The notes below the pieces were generated by a model. The model saw nothing but the letters and a program-made list of their open reading frames with translations, ran no database searches and was not told the origin of the DNA. Made by a program: the position numbers and the translations under genes. From contig CM065311.1 in assembly GCA_033032175.1 (NCBI GenBank), positions 8,611,190 through 8,675,189 on the forward strand: 64,000 nucleotides of DNA, given 5' to 3'. The stretch is from Saturnia japonica (lineage: Eukaryota; Arthropoda; Insecta; Lepidoptera; Saturniidae). Of this stretch, positions 11,720 to 22,520 are shown in pieces (the first letter of the stretch is position 1; each line of letters begins with the position of its first letter).

Positions 11720-12239
11720 CACGCCCACAGTTTAACATTTTTCAACTCTGCTCAGAATTAATACTAGATTATGCGTTACATACTTATATAGTTAATTATA
11801 TGGCTTAAAAATAGAATTCTTATCCTCGGTCTTTGTTTACAACAAAGGGTTATTAAAAAAACGTACGTTTTAGATTCTCGATTTTCGTCATTTTTATAAA
11901 ATTAATATATTGTTATAATATAATTAAACAAACATGCCTGTGCTTGCCCTCATTAAATTCAATAAAAAAAAACATTCAGAAGAGCGAAATCATACAATTG
12001 GTAAAATTTATTTATTTAAATTTCTTGCGGCGTATTTTAAATCTGTTTATATTTTTAAACTCAAATATGTATTTTATAACGGAGACTGCCAAGTTAGTAT
12101 TTCTTGCGGTTATAAAACTGACTATTACCATGTAAAAGTTTTATAAAGATTCCGTTACATCGCTCTCCTTGATATGATCACATCTTCTTTTGAAAATAAA
12201 TAAAATATTAAATAAAGAACTTCACTTATACATTACAAC
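11720..12239. other. AT-rich gene-free stretch
   Basis: Nothing recognisable. The overlapping 63-70-codon open frames near 11934-12146 are low-complexity Lys/Asn/Ile/Tyr-rich and not credible as genes. Confidence 0.5.
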
Positions 12240-12515
12240 TTCCTCGTTAGCCTAGCGTAATTCCTCGTAAGCGCGACTACTATGATCGAGGTCCATTCCC
12301 TGGTCGAGCAAAGTGTTAATAGGTTTTTCCTATGAAATTCTCAGTAGCAGCTCGGAGTTTGGCTTCGTGCCCGATTAATGACAATAGGCTCGCCCCCTAT
12401 TGCATGGGGCCTAAAAACATACTTGGCGAACTGTGGGTGTACATTAGTACACCTCTGCCTAAACCTTCGGGGAATACAGTCGTGATGGTATGTTATGTTA
12501 TTATAAAATAGAATA
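12240..12515 (+). repeat. tRNA-derived SINE, free-standing copy
   Basis: The same SINE as at 10855-11138 and 49595-49855, on the plus strand. The A box is recognisable (TAGCCTAGCGTA, 12248-12259). The B box is damaged by a small deletion ('gaggtccattccctgg'). The body matches: 'gaaattctcagtagcagctcgg', 'caataggctcgccccctatt', 'cacctctgcctaaaccttcgggg'. The 3' end is a short 'tatgttatgttat' tail. Confidence 0.75.
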
Positions 12516-12789
12516 TCCCTATCATGCGGTTTATAAAGAAACAAAAATAAACATAGTTACACAGATTCTGCAAGACATTTGAAGCGATGATATTAACTCA
12601 GTGATATCACATTCTGGCTTCACATAGAAGGACGTGATTTAGAGTTATTGAATAGAAACATCAATATGACTATAGCACAGAGATCGGATATTTTCTAGTA
12701 AACGTGTTGTTGCTATGTCAATATGTACATATTTTGTATTGTTAATGTCACACAGTATTAAAAGTGTACGATAGAAATTATTTATTATA

Positions 12790-14091
12790 ACGGATGGGCC
12801 AGAAAGATTTGCGAATTAAAAAAAAAAAAAAAAAAAAAACTAAATACAATACACATCTTTATTTCAATTAAAATAGACATCTGGGAAATTTATTTCTTAA
12901 AAATTACATCATTCAGGTGTGCACCATCCCGCTGCAAACATTCCTCGAATCTGAACCTCAAATTTGTAAAAACTCGCATACAAATTGCGTGAGGAATAGC
13001 TGCCATTTCTTCTCGGATATTAATCTTCAACTGGTAAATCGTGGTTGAGTTATTGGAGTAGACTCTACTTTTCAGGTATCTCCACATGAAAAAGTCCGAT
13101 GGCGTTAGATCTGAACTTCTAGGCGGCCATGCAATATCACCTCGGAACGATATCAGTTTCCAAGCGAACATCTCCTTTACGGCCGCCAACGAAGCATTAG
13201 ATGTATGGCATATCGCACCATCTAGTTGAAACTACGTCGCACGATTACAGGCTACAAATTGTTGCAGTTACGGAAAGAAAAAATCCCTTATCATGGCTAT
13301 GTATCGGTCGGAATTTACAGTGACAGATTGTCTTTGTTGATTTTCAAAGAAATAGGGTCCGATAATTCCGTGTGCTGATATGGCCGCCCAAACGGTTACT
13401 TTCAGCGAATGAAGAGGGTTTTGATTTTTTGCACGTGGGTTCTCTGCAGCCCAGTAATGGCAATTATGTTTATTGACATTCCCATTTAAGTGAAAATGGC
13501 CTTCGTCGGAGAACAGAATATTGTTAAAACTCTAAAAGCGTTCCAACATTGTTTGAACAAAAGTTCGTTGTAAAATTGTGTCATTTGGCAGTAATTCCTG
13601 CACAAGTTGTATTTTATGCGGGTTCAAATTCAAATATTTCAACAAAATGCGACGCAAAGATGTTCTGGACACCACAAGTTCAGCTGATTGCTTGCAAGTC
13701 GATAGACCAGGATTACGTTGAACTGAAGCTCTAACTTGTTCAACTGTGTCTTCCATTCTTGTTGACCTTGGGCATCCCGCAGGCTTCTGTTTGAGAGTCG
13801 AACCGGTAGCTTCGAACTTTCTGACCCACGATCGAATCACACTTTCCTTCGGACACTAATTTACGTCATGTAATCCAAACTCACGCCGAAATAAACGTCG
13901 AACAATAGCGCACGAATCGCCATTTTTATAATAATGTTTAACGCAGAATGCACGCTGCGCTCCGGAAGCGATCCATCGCTACTAAATTTCCAAGAACCGA
14001 TCTTCTCATCCCCACCACCCGCGCAACCCCCGCTCATAAGGTTCAAACGCAAGAGTGCTTTTAAAATCGTACGCCTTTCTGGCCCACCCTG
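12790..14091 (-). mobile_element. Mariner-type DNA transposon of the DD41D kind
   Basis: The copy is 1302 bp and flanked by TA at 12788-12789 and 14092-14093. The inverted ends share GTGGGCCAGAAAG: the minus-strand start reads CAGGGTGGGCCAGAAAG and the plus-strand start ACGGATGGGCCAGAAAG. The transposase reads on the minus strand and is broken. A 21-nt A run at 12819-12839 lies inside the terminal region and is an expanded homopolymer, not a retrotransposon tail. Confidence 0.9.
12890..13850 (-). pseudogene. DD41D mariner transposase pseudogene
   Basis: The minus-strand reading from about 13840 gives the helix-turn-helix segment IRSWVRKFEATGSTLKQK and a second DNA-binding part (RTSLRRILLKYLN). 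Further on it gives FSDEGHFHLNG with the first catalytic Asp, and HSLKVTVWAAISAHGIIGPY. Next come QLDGAICHTS (second Asp) and SSDLTPSDFFMW (third Asp). Counting residues between the second and third Asp gives exactly 41, so the catalytic triad is DD41D, the spacing known for rosa-type mariners. In-frame stops occur before LQQFVACN and in place of the Trp before FQLDGA. The last readable part (12890-13189) is open for 99 codons. All three catalytic Asp remain, but stops and frameshifts make this copy inactive. Confidence 0.87.
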
Positions 14092-14093
14092 TA

Positions 14094-14614
14094 TATTAAT
14101 TAAGCTAGAGAGTATAGTATAAAGTGTACAGCGAAGATTCCATACTGAACTATCGTAGAATGCAAACTTCTGTCCTCTGAAAATTTATGTCACTTTTATT
14201 TTATTTTTTTAGTAATGGATACTCACTTTAATAATTTTTATTAAAACCTTGAGTTTAACCGAATTTGTTCAAGCTATACGTACACGTTGATCCTCAACAT
14301 AAATGTATATAGACGCCAAGAAAGAATGAAAATCCTTACACCGTCTTATTTCTCATAGTGGTATCATCAAGTTCATTCAGACACTACTACTAGATATAAC
14401 ACCAGAAAAAGGCCATATTTTGGCTACTTACAATTGCTGGTTCTATCTGAAATCAAATCCATGGTTCTGGACGCTCTATCGATTAAGCAGAAATATAATA
14501 AAGTATAATAAACTTTTAAAACATGAGATGAGCGATATGTTCAAACTTGAAGCAAATGAAACACATTCACAAGTTACAAGTGAGGGCGCCGCTAAACTCG
14601 ATTATATGCTTGTA
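14094..14614. other. AT-rich spacer
   Basis: No gene or repeat recognised; the sequence lies between the DD41D mariner and the Jockey 3' relic. Confidence 0.5.
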
Positions 14615-15097
14615 TGAGCGTGCAAGTAACGAAGAACGCCTAAAACCGCGACCTCCCTCTCTCGCGGCAACTCAAGCCTAGGCCCGTTCCTCGGTGTGAA
14701 ACCCTTGAGTAAGGCAGCCGCCCGCGTGATACAGGTGACACTGCACTTGCAACCACTTAGCTACCCACGTACATCATTACACACAACATATTCATAAATA
14801 CGTACACACCACATAGGTAAATAGGTTCTGTAAAGAACCTTTTTTTTCTTTTTAACGCTAGTTAGTGTAGGCCATATTCCTCCTGGGGGAAGGAAGGAAT
14901 ATGTGTATATGTATATGTTAGTTTAGCGCAAATTATACGGATAGGGAATTAGTCAGATCGCGACTTCTTTGCAATCGCGGTAACAGCCCAAGTCGAGGTC
15001 CGGCCACTTTGGCACCATTGCGCGCTTGTTGCCCACGCTTTCGCGGCTGAGTGTCTTAGGCGCTCGTCCCAAGATCAGTAAAACTGTAAAAGCCATC
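14615..15097 (+). mobile_element. Jockey-type LINE 3' relic, copy A
   Basis: The copy aligns to the 3' part of the 38.5-kb LINE. Shared landmarks are the ORF2 stop region (CTCAAGCCTAGGCCCGTTCC, stop at the same place), 'cacataggtaaataggttctgta', poly(T), 'acgctagttagtgtagg', 'ggtccggccactttggcacc', 'tttcgcggctgagtg' and 'actgtaaaagcc'. It stops at 'aaagcc', before the final 45 bp and poly(A) of the complete copy, so both ends are lost. Non-coding relic. Confidence 0.82.
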
Positions 15098-15099
15098 AG

Positions 15100-16920
15100 C
15101 GTACTTTATGTATATGATTGCTTTTCCAATATGAGAAGAATCTGATATTGGAAGAGTACGCATACTGCACGTGCAGTGCATTTTAGGCAATCTGACTTAG
15201 AAACAAAATGGTGAAGGTTATCAAACTTTATTCAACCATCATTTATTCAATTAGCCTTTAATTAATATTAACTATTATTCAAAAAATAATTTTCTTTTGA
15301 ATAAACCCTCACCAGATCAATACTACCAGTAGCGTTGCTGGTTTGTATGACTTTAGTTTAGCCATAGACAAGACTGCAAGACCATGCAGTCACTTACATA
15401 GTGACACACACATGTTAACCTTTGCTATATATTTTTTACTCATTAGTCTTTGTAGTACTTTAGCCCGTTAGCTTAATTCCTCTGTTTCTTCCATTTCCGT
15501 GATAAATTAAACATAATTTCATCAAATATATACTAGTAGGTATGAATTTGTCTAAACTTCTGCAGGAATGGGTACGATAGCATCATTTAAGATGACTACG
15601 CATTACTGTGGTTATATTGAACGACGAAATTGAATAACAAAATTGAGCAACGTCCGTTCTCGTTTACTTTGGATGGTAATGTCGAATTGTCGTGGCTGAG
15701 CTATGAGATTAGGTCTTCCCGACGAAAGTTTGTGACCGCAAACAGTTCATGACGAGCTCGTCGCTCAATTGCCGGGACTTAAATTACTATGCTCTAATTA
15801 AATGTTACGATAGTTTTCCGTTTTGGTAGTATTTGGTCATTATAGGTATAGGTAAGTTATTTTCATTTTGAAGTAAGTAAGAATTATTGATTTTAATATA
15901 TACGTAAAGATTAGAATAGTATTAACTATTTCACGCTTGTATTTAAGTATATAGCAACTACTAGAAAATGATGGGGCAAAGGATATGTACATGTGCAAAA
16001 TACATAAAACTTGGAGCTCATTTTCACAAATTTATCACAGATTCATACTACTTAAAAAATTTTTTTTTTAGCAATACTATATATTTAATCTATGGATAAT
16101 ACAATAACATTGCACGGAAAATCGATATAAGTAGTCAGATCAATTCAGATAATTTTAAGTCAAAAGTATGAAAGTGAGAAAAATGAAAAATCATTTTCCG
16201 CTCGATTTTATCAGAGTAGGATCACAAAACGCTTTGACGAACACAATTCAATCTGGTAATCGGAAATGGACATTATGCAACAAAGGTCCTATTGTCCTCT
16301 TGCAAAGCGGCAAGTTCCCCGCATCCCGCATCCCGCCTCCCGCCTCCCGCGTCAAGCCTCATGTCCGCGAATATTCAACAGCCTAATATTGCATCACCAC
16401 ACATAATTCAACGTGTCTAACACAATGACAAAATCTGTTTATACATTTATACTAGACCGAACATTTCATAATATAGGACACGTACACTACCTAAAATTTC
16501 ACTTGGTACAACCGGAAATATAACCACACCAACAACGCAAATGTGACACCTTCCTCACACACACGAATTAAATTATTTTAATTAGTCTTCTCACATCTGC
16601 CATCAAGGTAATTACGAGACAAATATATAAATTTTAAATGGTTGATAATTACTATTATTATATTACATATATTCAGTTTATAACAATAACAAAAAAGACT
16701 AAGTTTTGAAAAAACGCAAACCTTTCTCATACACGTGCTGCATACGTACTTATTTATTGTTACTTACTGATTTCTATATGTACCTAGTCAAAATACCACT
16801 TTATAGCGGTAAACAGTTCCTTTTAATATTTAATCACAGAACACAAAAAAGTCTATAATTCAATATTGATTCTAAAAACATGTAATCGGCTAACTTGTAT
16901 TGTTGTCCTTTTGGTCATAA
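15100..16920. other. AT-rich gene-free stretch
   Basis: No gene was recognised. A short GC-rich run of imperfect 'cccgcatcccgcctcccgc' units lies at about 16318-16350. The 72-codon frame over it (16168-16386) is not credible as a gene. Confidence 0.5.
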
Positions 16921-16921
16921 A

Positions 16922-17147
16922 TCTTATTATATTAAGTAAGCAATACTTGTATATACAAGTATATGCAAGTGTATACAAGTATATATATATATATATATAT
17001 AAACTATATGTATATAAATGAAACGGCTCCAACGATTTTGATGAAAATTTGCATTTAGATAATGTATTACATTCCAAGTTTACCTAGATAGGTGTTTTTC
17101 TTTTTTTTGTTTATAAAACACCGAGCACAGTTCGGTCGCCAAGATAT
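16922..17147 (+). repeat. ~180-bp hairpin-ended repeat (family C), single copy
   Basis: The copy begins TCTTATTATATTAAGTAAGC and contains CGGCTCCAACGATTTTGATG, 'acattccaagtttacctagatagg' and a 3' hairpin 'caccgagcacagttcggtcgcc'. An expanded (TA)n microsatellite sits inside at 16976-17000. The same unit occurs three times in tandem at 21984-22520 and in a very degraded form near 37845-38120. Non-coding. Confidence 0.7.
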
Positions 17148-18399
17148 TGAATAATAAAGAACCATTATATGGCTTTTCATAACTTACAACTTAACATAAT
17201 AGCTAGGCTTCTTGCGTTATTAAAATCTACATAAAAAATGAAATCACTCCAAGATCAAAGGACAAAAGGATTTGGCACGAATTGCGTTCATGTTTGAAGT
17301 GGGCAGGTCTCTGAATGGACCGCAATTTGCACATTTCAACGAGGATAAGAAGCATCTTGACCTCCTTTTCGAGGGTATTCCTTGCTGTGTCCACTCTATA
17401 ATTAAATTTGCGAATTATAATAATTAATCATAAATTGTAAAACACTATAAAAAAAAACTAAACAGCAGTAATTTTCAAAAAACAGTTATTAATGCATTGT
17501 GGTTTACTACATCTAACTTATAAATACTCAGATTAAAATAATTTTTTTATATGTGGTTACATTGATTCACCCATATGTTCCATATGTTTTGCATATACAG
17601 TTAGCAAAATATTTGTCTGAAAACATTATTGACATTTATGAAATAAATACACGTAAAATTAATTATATGTTTGTTATAAATATCACTATACATTAAGGCT
17701 AATTTAATAAATATATACCGGATTTTGTCACGTTATGAACCATAAAATACATATATTGCAGTGACCTGAATGAACAATTTGCTTATATAATGCATTAATT
17801 TTAAATGAAAAAGCAATATTGATCAGCTTAATGGGAGAAGTCGATGAATCTAATATTGTTTAGACAGTTGGCAAACGTAATGCCCCTAAAAATTGGAATA
17901 AATTGGATTCAGGTATAAGGCAGTACTACTAAGTACTAATAAACTGTATTTAAATATATGTATATATATTTGTTTCAATTCCTATTCAAACACTATTCTA
18001 TAATTTTACGACGATAGTTATAAATATAGATATAGTAGAGCTAGGTGTGTTACCTAATACATATTATGATATTAAAATCTTTATCACTTTGAGAAAGTAG
18101 AGCGGTAAGCCTCGGGGGACCTCCAGCCAAAAACCAATATGTAGTTAGTTACCTGTAAGATATTGGCGTAAGAGGAAATGCCATAATTTATTAGGAATAT
18201 ATTATTGCCTATATTTGTTATGTGACAGAAGAAATACATGTTGATCATACATGTTTATACATTCATCATACAAAAAAATTATCTATATGTATATAGTATT
18301 TTATGATTGTATCATCCCTTTATAACTTTTCTTGTTCTGTGTTAAATCATTTGTTTAAATAACTTTTTACGAATTCAAGAATCTAAAACATTACATACA
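17148..18399. other. AT-rich gene-free stretch
   Basis: Nothing recognisable except short AT microsatellites. A slightly GC-richer segment at 17255-17400 contains no convincing ORF. Confidence 0.5.
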
Positions 18400-19745
18400 T
18401 ACACATCCATAAGTCACGCCTTTTTCCTTTTTCTCCTAGTACTCTTAACTTAATTTTTCTTCAGAACGTCCCCGATTTGATCGTGGAACGTTCGTCTAGG
18501 CCAGTGGTCGGCAAACTTATTAGCCAAAGAGCCAAATATGAACATTACAACAATAAAAAAATAATTGGTAGCCAAATCTGCTTGTTTAGTAAACTTTTAT
18601 TACACTAAATAAGTAGTACCCTAAATAAAACTAAATTTCATACTTAATAAATATTTATTAATGCGAACAATGTGCTTGCATCTTCTTGGCCAAAGAGCCG
18701 CATGAAGCTCTGAAGCCGCACTTTGCCGACCACTGGTCTAGGCCTTCCTCTTCCAACGTTCCCATTCACGCTCTTCATAGAAATCTGTCAAGTCATTGTT
18801 TTTTCACTATTCCTCTCTACATGCCTAAACATAGATATACTACATCTATGTGACCAAACCATCTAAGCATCCCTTTCTCATTCCGTGTGACTATATCTTC
18901 TTTCACACCACGACGTTCTCTTATCACACTATTACTTATCCTGACACTCAATTTCCTTCCTAACATATTCCTTAGCGCTCGCATTTCTACTGAAATTATT
19001 TTATTTTCTGGCTTTTTCTGCCACACCCAGCTTTCACTTCTCTACATGAGTGTTGGAACTAGCACACCTCTACGCACAGCCAGACGAGCTTTCGTAGAAA
19101 TTTTGTGGCTGATCCTAAACGTGTGCAACGCCCCATTTACCATGTTAACAGCATTTACTCTCCTTTCAATATAACTTTCACACTTTCCATCCCTAGTAAA
19201 CAACGACCCCAAGTATACAAACTCATTAAATTGCTCCAGTTCGTCGACACCAATCCGGATACATACTTCTTTCATGCTCTCTTCCATTTCAAAACACTAT
19301 AACTTTCGTCTTCTTTGCAATAACTGTCATTCCTTATTTTCCAAAGCTTCATTCATAATAACCACCATCGCTTGTAAATCCTTATCCGATTATGCAAGTA
19401 ATACTATCATATACTATACAATCATATAGGTATATACCATATATCATACAATCATTAGCGTAAAGAATACATTTGACGAGTAACGCATTCGTTCTCTGTC
19501 CACAATCACTCTCTTTCAAATCTGTCAAACTATTATCCATGAATAGGTTGAACATCAATGGAGACGCTACACATTGCTGTATAAATACCCTTTTGGATAT
19601 TAAACCATTCAGTGTATGTTTCGTTTATTCTAACACAAGCACTGGAATTCTCATAGAGATTTCAACACTTGTAACAGATAATTGCTCATCTCGTGCATTG
19701 ACAATGCCGACCACAACTTATTCTTCGCCACTTTTTTATAACCCT
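18400..19745 (-). pseudogene. Non-LTR retrotransposon ORF2 (RTE-like) pseudogene
   Basis: Minus-strand reading gives, from the 5' side, weak RT text (INETYTEWF, FMDNSLTDLKES-like), then NALLVKCILYAND at about 19490. Here the RT active site YADD is changed to YAND. Next come FNEFVYLGSLFTRDGK, YIERRVNAVNMVNGAL and KARLAVRRGVLVPTLM, a stop at 19039-19041 where Tyr is expected, then SESWVWQKK, and GMLRWFGHID. The final C-terminal text RTFHDQIGDVLKKN continues beyond the hAT insertion at 18502-18735. Similar protein tails are widespread in insect retrotransposons; the clade call (RTE-like) is tentative. Stops, frameshifts and the lost active-site Asp show it is dead. A short (TATG)n-like tail lies at the 3' side near 18395. 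Confidence 0.78.
18494..18743. mobile_element. hAT-type MITE with 8-bp target duplication
   Basis: The element itself is 18502-18735 (234 bp). Its ends are CAGTGGTCGGCAAA and the inverted TTTGCCGACCACTG. It is flanked on both sides by the identical 8-mer GTCTAGGC (18494-18501 and 18736-18743). An 8-bp duplication and a CAGTG-type end are characteristic of hAT elements. Internal text near both ends ('ggccaaagagcc') is also inverted. No coding capacity. It sits inside the LINE pseudogene and splits its last codons, so it arrived later than the LINE. Confidence 0.92.
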
Positions 19746-19836
19746 ATTATTTTATTTATTTATTCATTTAAAGTATTTCGAGTAATTTTTTTATTAGCAT
19801 TGTTACTGACGGTAAGTAAATAAAAAGGAAAATAAT

Positions 19837-21092
19837 AGGTCGGGGATAAAGTTTCTTCGCATTTTTATATGAAAACTAAAGACATCTTTTCAAAGTTTAT
19901 TTACATTTACTTACATTATATATGTGCCGTTTTGTTCGACGACTTTCTGCCATTTTGTAGATAGAGACATGATCCAGTTGCTGTAGAAACTTTGGGACTT
20001 CTGATCAAAAAAACGAGACCAATAGTTTTGGCAGTCCTCTCTTGACTTTACAGAACCTAAAGAATTCTGAAGAGACCGAAACAAGTGAAAATCTGAAGGT
20101 GCAAGGTCAGGGCTATATGGTGGATGCACTAACACCTCCCAGCCAAACTCTCTTAACTTTTGCTGAGTGGCTAAAGATGTGTGTGGTCTAGCCTTATCGT
20201 AATGAAAGACCACACCCTTCCTGTTGATCTATTCCAGCCGCTTTCTCTCAACTGCTTCCTTTAATCTCATCAGTTGTTGGCAGTAGAGATTCGAATCGAT
20301 GGTTTTGCCCAGCGCTAAAAGATCATAATGAACAATGCCCTTCCAGTCCCACCATACACACAGCATCACCTTATTTCGAGTTAGCCCAGGTTTAGCCACA
20401 GTCTGTGAAGCCTGGCCGACCTTAGACCACAACCTTTTTCGCACGTTCTTGACGTATGTGATCCACTTTTCATCGCCAGTTATCAACCTCTTCAAAAACG
20501 GCTCAGTTTCATTACGTCTCAATAATGAATCGCAAATGAGTACACGGTTCATTCTTCGGTTCGAAGTTTCTTTCACTGAGCTCGTGTGGCACCCAAATAT
20601 CGAGCTTCTTGGTATAGCCAGCTTTCTTCAAATAGGTTAAAACTGTTTTGTGGTCAAATTCCAGTTCTTCAGCTACATTGTAACTACTGATATGCCGATC
20701 TTGCTCCACTTTTTCAAAAATGGCGTCCATTTTATTCGTAACAGGGCGACCAGAGCGAGGTGCATCTCTAACATCAAAATTACCGGACTGAAAACGTTTG
20801 AACCAACTTTGTGCTACTCTTACTGCACTGCATTAGGTCCACAAACATCACAATTTTTTTTTTTTGCCTTTTTTGTAATAATATTTTAAAGTGTATCGAA
20901 TTTCTTCATTAGATTCACTCATTTTTACAGAAAGAAGAACAAATGTAAAATAGCGGGAAACCACTTTTTTCTTTTTTTTAAATATAACCATTTTAATGTT
21001 ACCAAAACCAGCCAGATATAAATAGTACAGCCAAAGAAATTGTATAATAAGTTTATACCTACGTTAAGCGAAAACACTTTTTCCCCGACCTT
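19837..21092 (-). mobile_element. Mariner-type DNA transposon, third type
   Basis: The inverted ends are AGGTCGGGGATAAAGT on the left and AGGTCGGGGAAAAAGT read from the right end on the minus strand, with TA dinucleotides at each border. Length is about 1.26 kb. The transposase on the minus strand is of the mauritiana/Mboumar-like kind by remembered motifs (WVPHEL, TGDEKW, PPYSPDLAPSD). A further fragment of this family lies at 42553-42878. Confidence 0.88.
19914..20929 (-). pseudogene. Mariner transposase pseudogene (DD34D)
   Basis: The start is the minus-strand ATG at about 20921-20923 (MSESNEEIRYTLKYYYKKGK). A run of A after KKGK shifts the frame. Next come VAQSWFKRFQSGNFDV and RSGRPVTNKMDAIFEKVEQD, the second helix-turn-helix (FDHKTVLTYLKKAGY) and WVPHELSE. 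A further frameshift precedes MNRVLICDSLLRRNE; then LITGDEKWITY (first Asp) and KVMLCVWWDWKGIVHYDLL follow. A stop lies at 20226-20228, followed by VVFHYDKARPHTS (second Asp, with Lys where Asn is usual) and HPPYSPDLAPSDF (third Asp). Residue count between the last two Asp is 34. The reading ends KVVEQNGTYIM near 19914. All catalytic Asp remain, but at least two frameshifts and one stop inactivate it. Confidence 0.88.
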
Positions 21093-21101
21093 ATATATTA
21101 A

Positions 21102-21908
21102 TCTATATGAATAAATCTGTAGTCCTGTCTGTGTTTTTAATATTAGTTACCGACATGCCCACTATAGGAACGATACTGAACACGAATATGCCATTAATTT
21201 TTTTTTGTCTGTCTGTTTGTATGTCCAGATTTAACTCCGAAACAGCTTGACCAATTCTTATGAAATTTTTTACACGGGATGTGTATGTTATCGATCAATT
21301 GATAGGATATAAGAAATTTCAATATTACTTTTGGAAATCGTAAAAAAAAAAATTGCCAGAAATCTATTTTCTTTAATTCTTGGTTAATTTTGATAAAATT
21401 TTGTACACGGAAAGTATAAGTAGAAGTCATTCCGTGAAAGATAAGTTATGAGAATTTTAGGAATCGTAAAAAAAAAGAATTTCCAAAAAATTAAAATTTC
21501 ATTATTTCTTTACCGATTTTGATGAAATTATGTACACGAGAAGTCTACGCATTTACATAATTAATGGGCTATGAGAATTGTCAGTATTACTTCCATAAAT
21601 AAAAAAAAGAAGTTTAAAAAAGTTGTTTTTCTTCAATTCTCAACCACTTCTGATCAAATTTTGTAGAAAGGAAGTATACATCATACTATAATTGAGGCTA
21701 TATGAATCGTTAATAATGCATTACAAATTGTAGATTATAATGATTAATTTTCAACTGATTTTGATGACAATTGTACACATGAAATGCATGCCACTCTTCA
21801 ATTGATACGGCATATGTAAAGTCAACAAAATGAGAAAGAAAATTACGGGATGTAAATAACTACTGCGTATACTAACAATCGCGAGAAGAGCCGCGGGCGC
21901 ACCGCTGG
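21102..21908 (+). mobile_element. Helitron-like element, family B, copy 1
   Basis: The element starts TCTATATGAATAAATCTGTAG after A21101 and ends GCACCGCTGG before T21909, so CTRR|T is satisfied (CTGG). It is built of four to five degenerate ~130-150-bp units, each with 'accgattttgatgaaattttgtacacg...aagtatac...ttaatgggctatgagaattgt'. An inverted copy with both ends occurs at 26922-27704 and part of a third at 60140-60426. No protein. The 5' end lies only ~9 bp from the end of the mariner at 21092. Confidence 0.6.
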
Positions 21909-21983
21909 TTTAAAATATGTTTGTTATTTTTTATTCCACTACATTGATTAATCAGACAAAGCAGCGGTAGCATACATAATATA

Positions 21984-22520
21984 TCTTATTATATTAAGTG
22001 AGCAATTTTTGTATATTATATACATATATGTAAATGGTTTCTTGGAAATGGCTCCAACGATTTGGATGAAACTTTGTATTTGTATAATGTTTTACATTCC
22101 AAGTATACCTAGATAAGTGATTTTTTTTTAAAACACCAAGCAAAGTTCGGTCGCCCTGATCTCTTATATTAAGTAAGCAATTCTTGTGTATTATATATAT
22201 GTAATTGGTTTCTCGGAAACGGCTCCAACGATTTGGATGAAACTTTGTATTTATACAATGTTTTACATTCCAAGTATACCTAGATAGGTGTTTTTTTTAA
22301 GACACCGAGCAAAGCTCGGTCGCCCTGATCTCTTATTATATTAAGTAAGCAATTCATTTACTTATATTATATATATGTAATTTGTTTCTCTGAAACGGCT
22401 CAAACGATTTAGATGAAACTTTGCATTTAGATAATGTTTTACATTCCAAGTTTACCTAGATAAATGTTTTTCTTTTTTTTGTTTATGATAAGACACCGAG
22501 CACAGTTCGGTCGCCCAGAT
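21984..22520 (+). repeat. Head-to-tail trimer of the ~180-bp family C repeat
   Basis: There are three directly adjoining units: 21984-22161, 22162-22330 and 22331-22520. Each starts TCTTAT(TA)TATTAAGT(A/G)AGCAATT, contains GGCTCCAACGATTTGGATGA (unit 3 slightly changed) and 'acattccaagt(a/t)tacctagata'. Each ends with a hairpin such as ACCGAGCAAAGCTCGGT plus CGCCCTGAT. Units 1 and 2 abut units 2 and 3 with no spacer. Hairpin-ended units arranged head to tail are what rolling-circle replication produces, but unequal crossing-over would also do. Single copies are at 16922-17147 and, degraded, 37845-38120. Confidence 0.85.

Noticed and set aside
12819..12839. Long A run that could mark a retrotransposon tail
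   Set aside because: It lies ~29 bp inside the left inverted end of the DD41D mariner, and the sequence on both sides belongs to that element. It is a homopolymer expansion.
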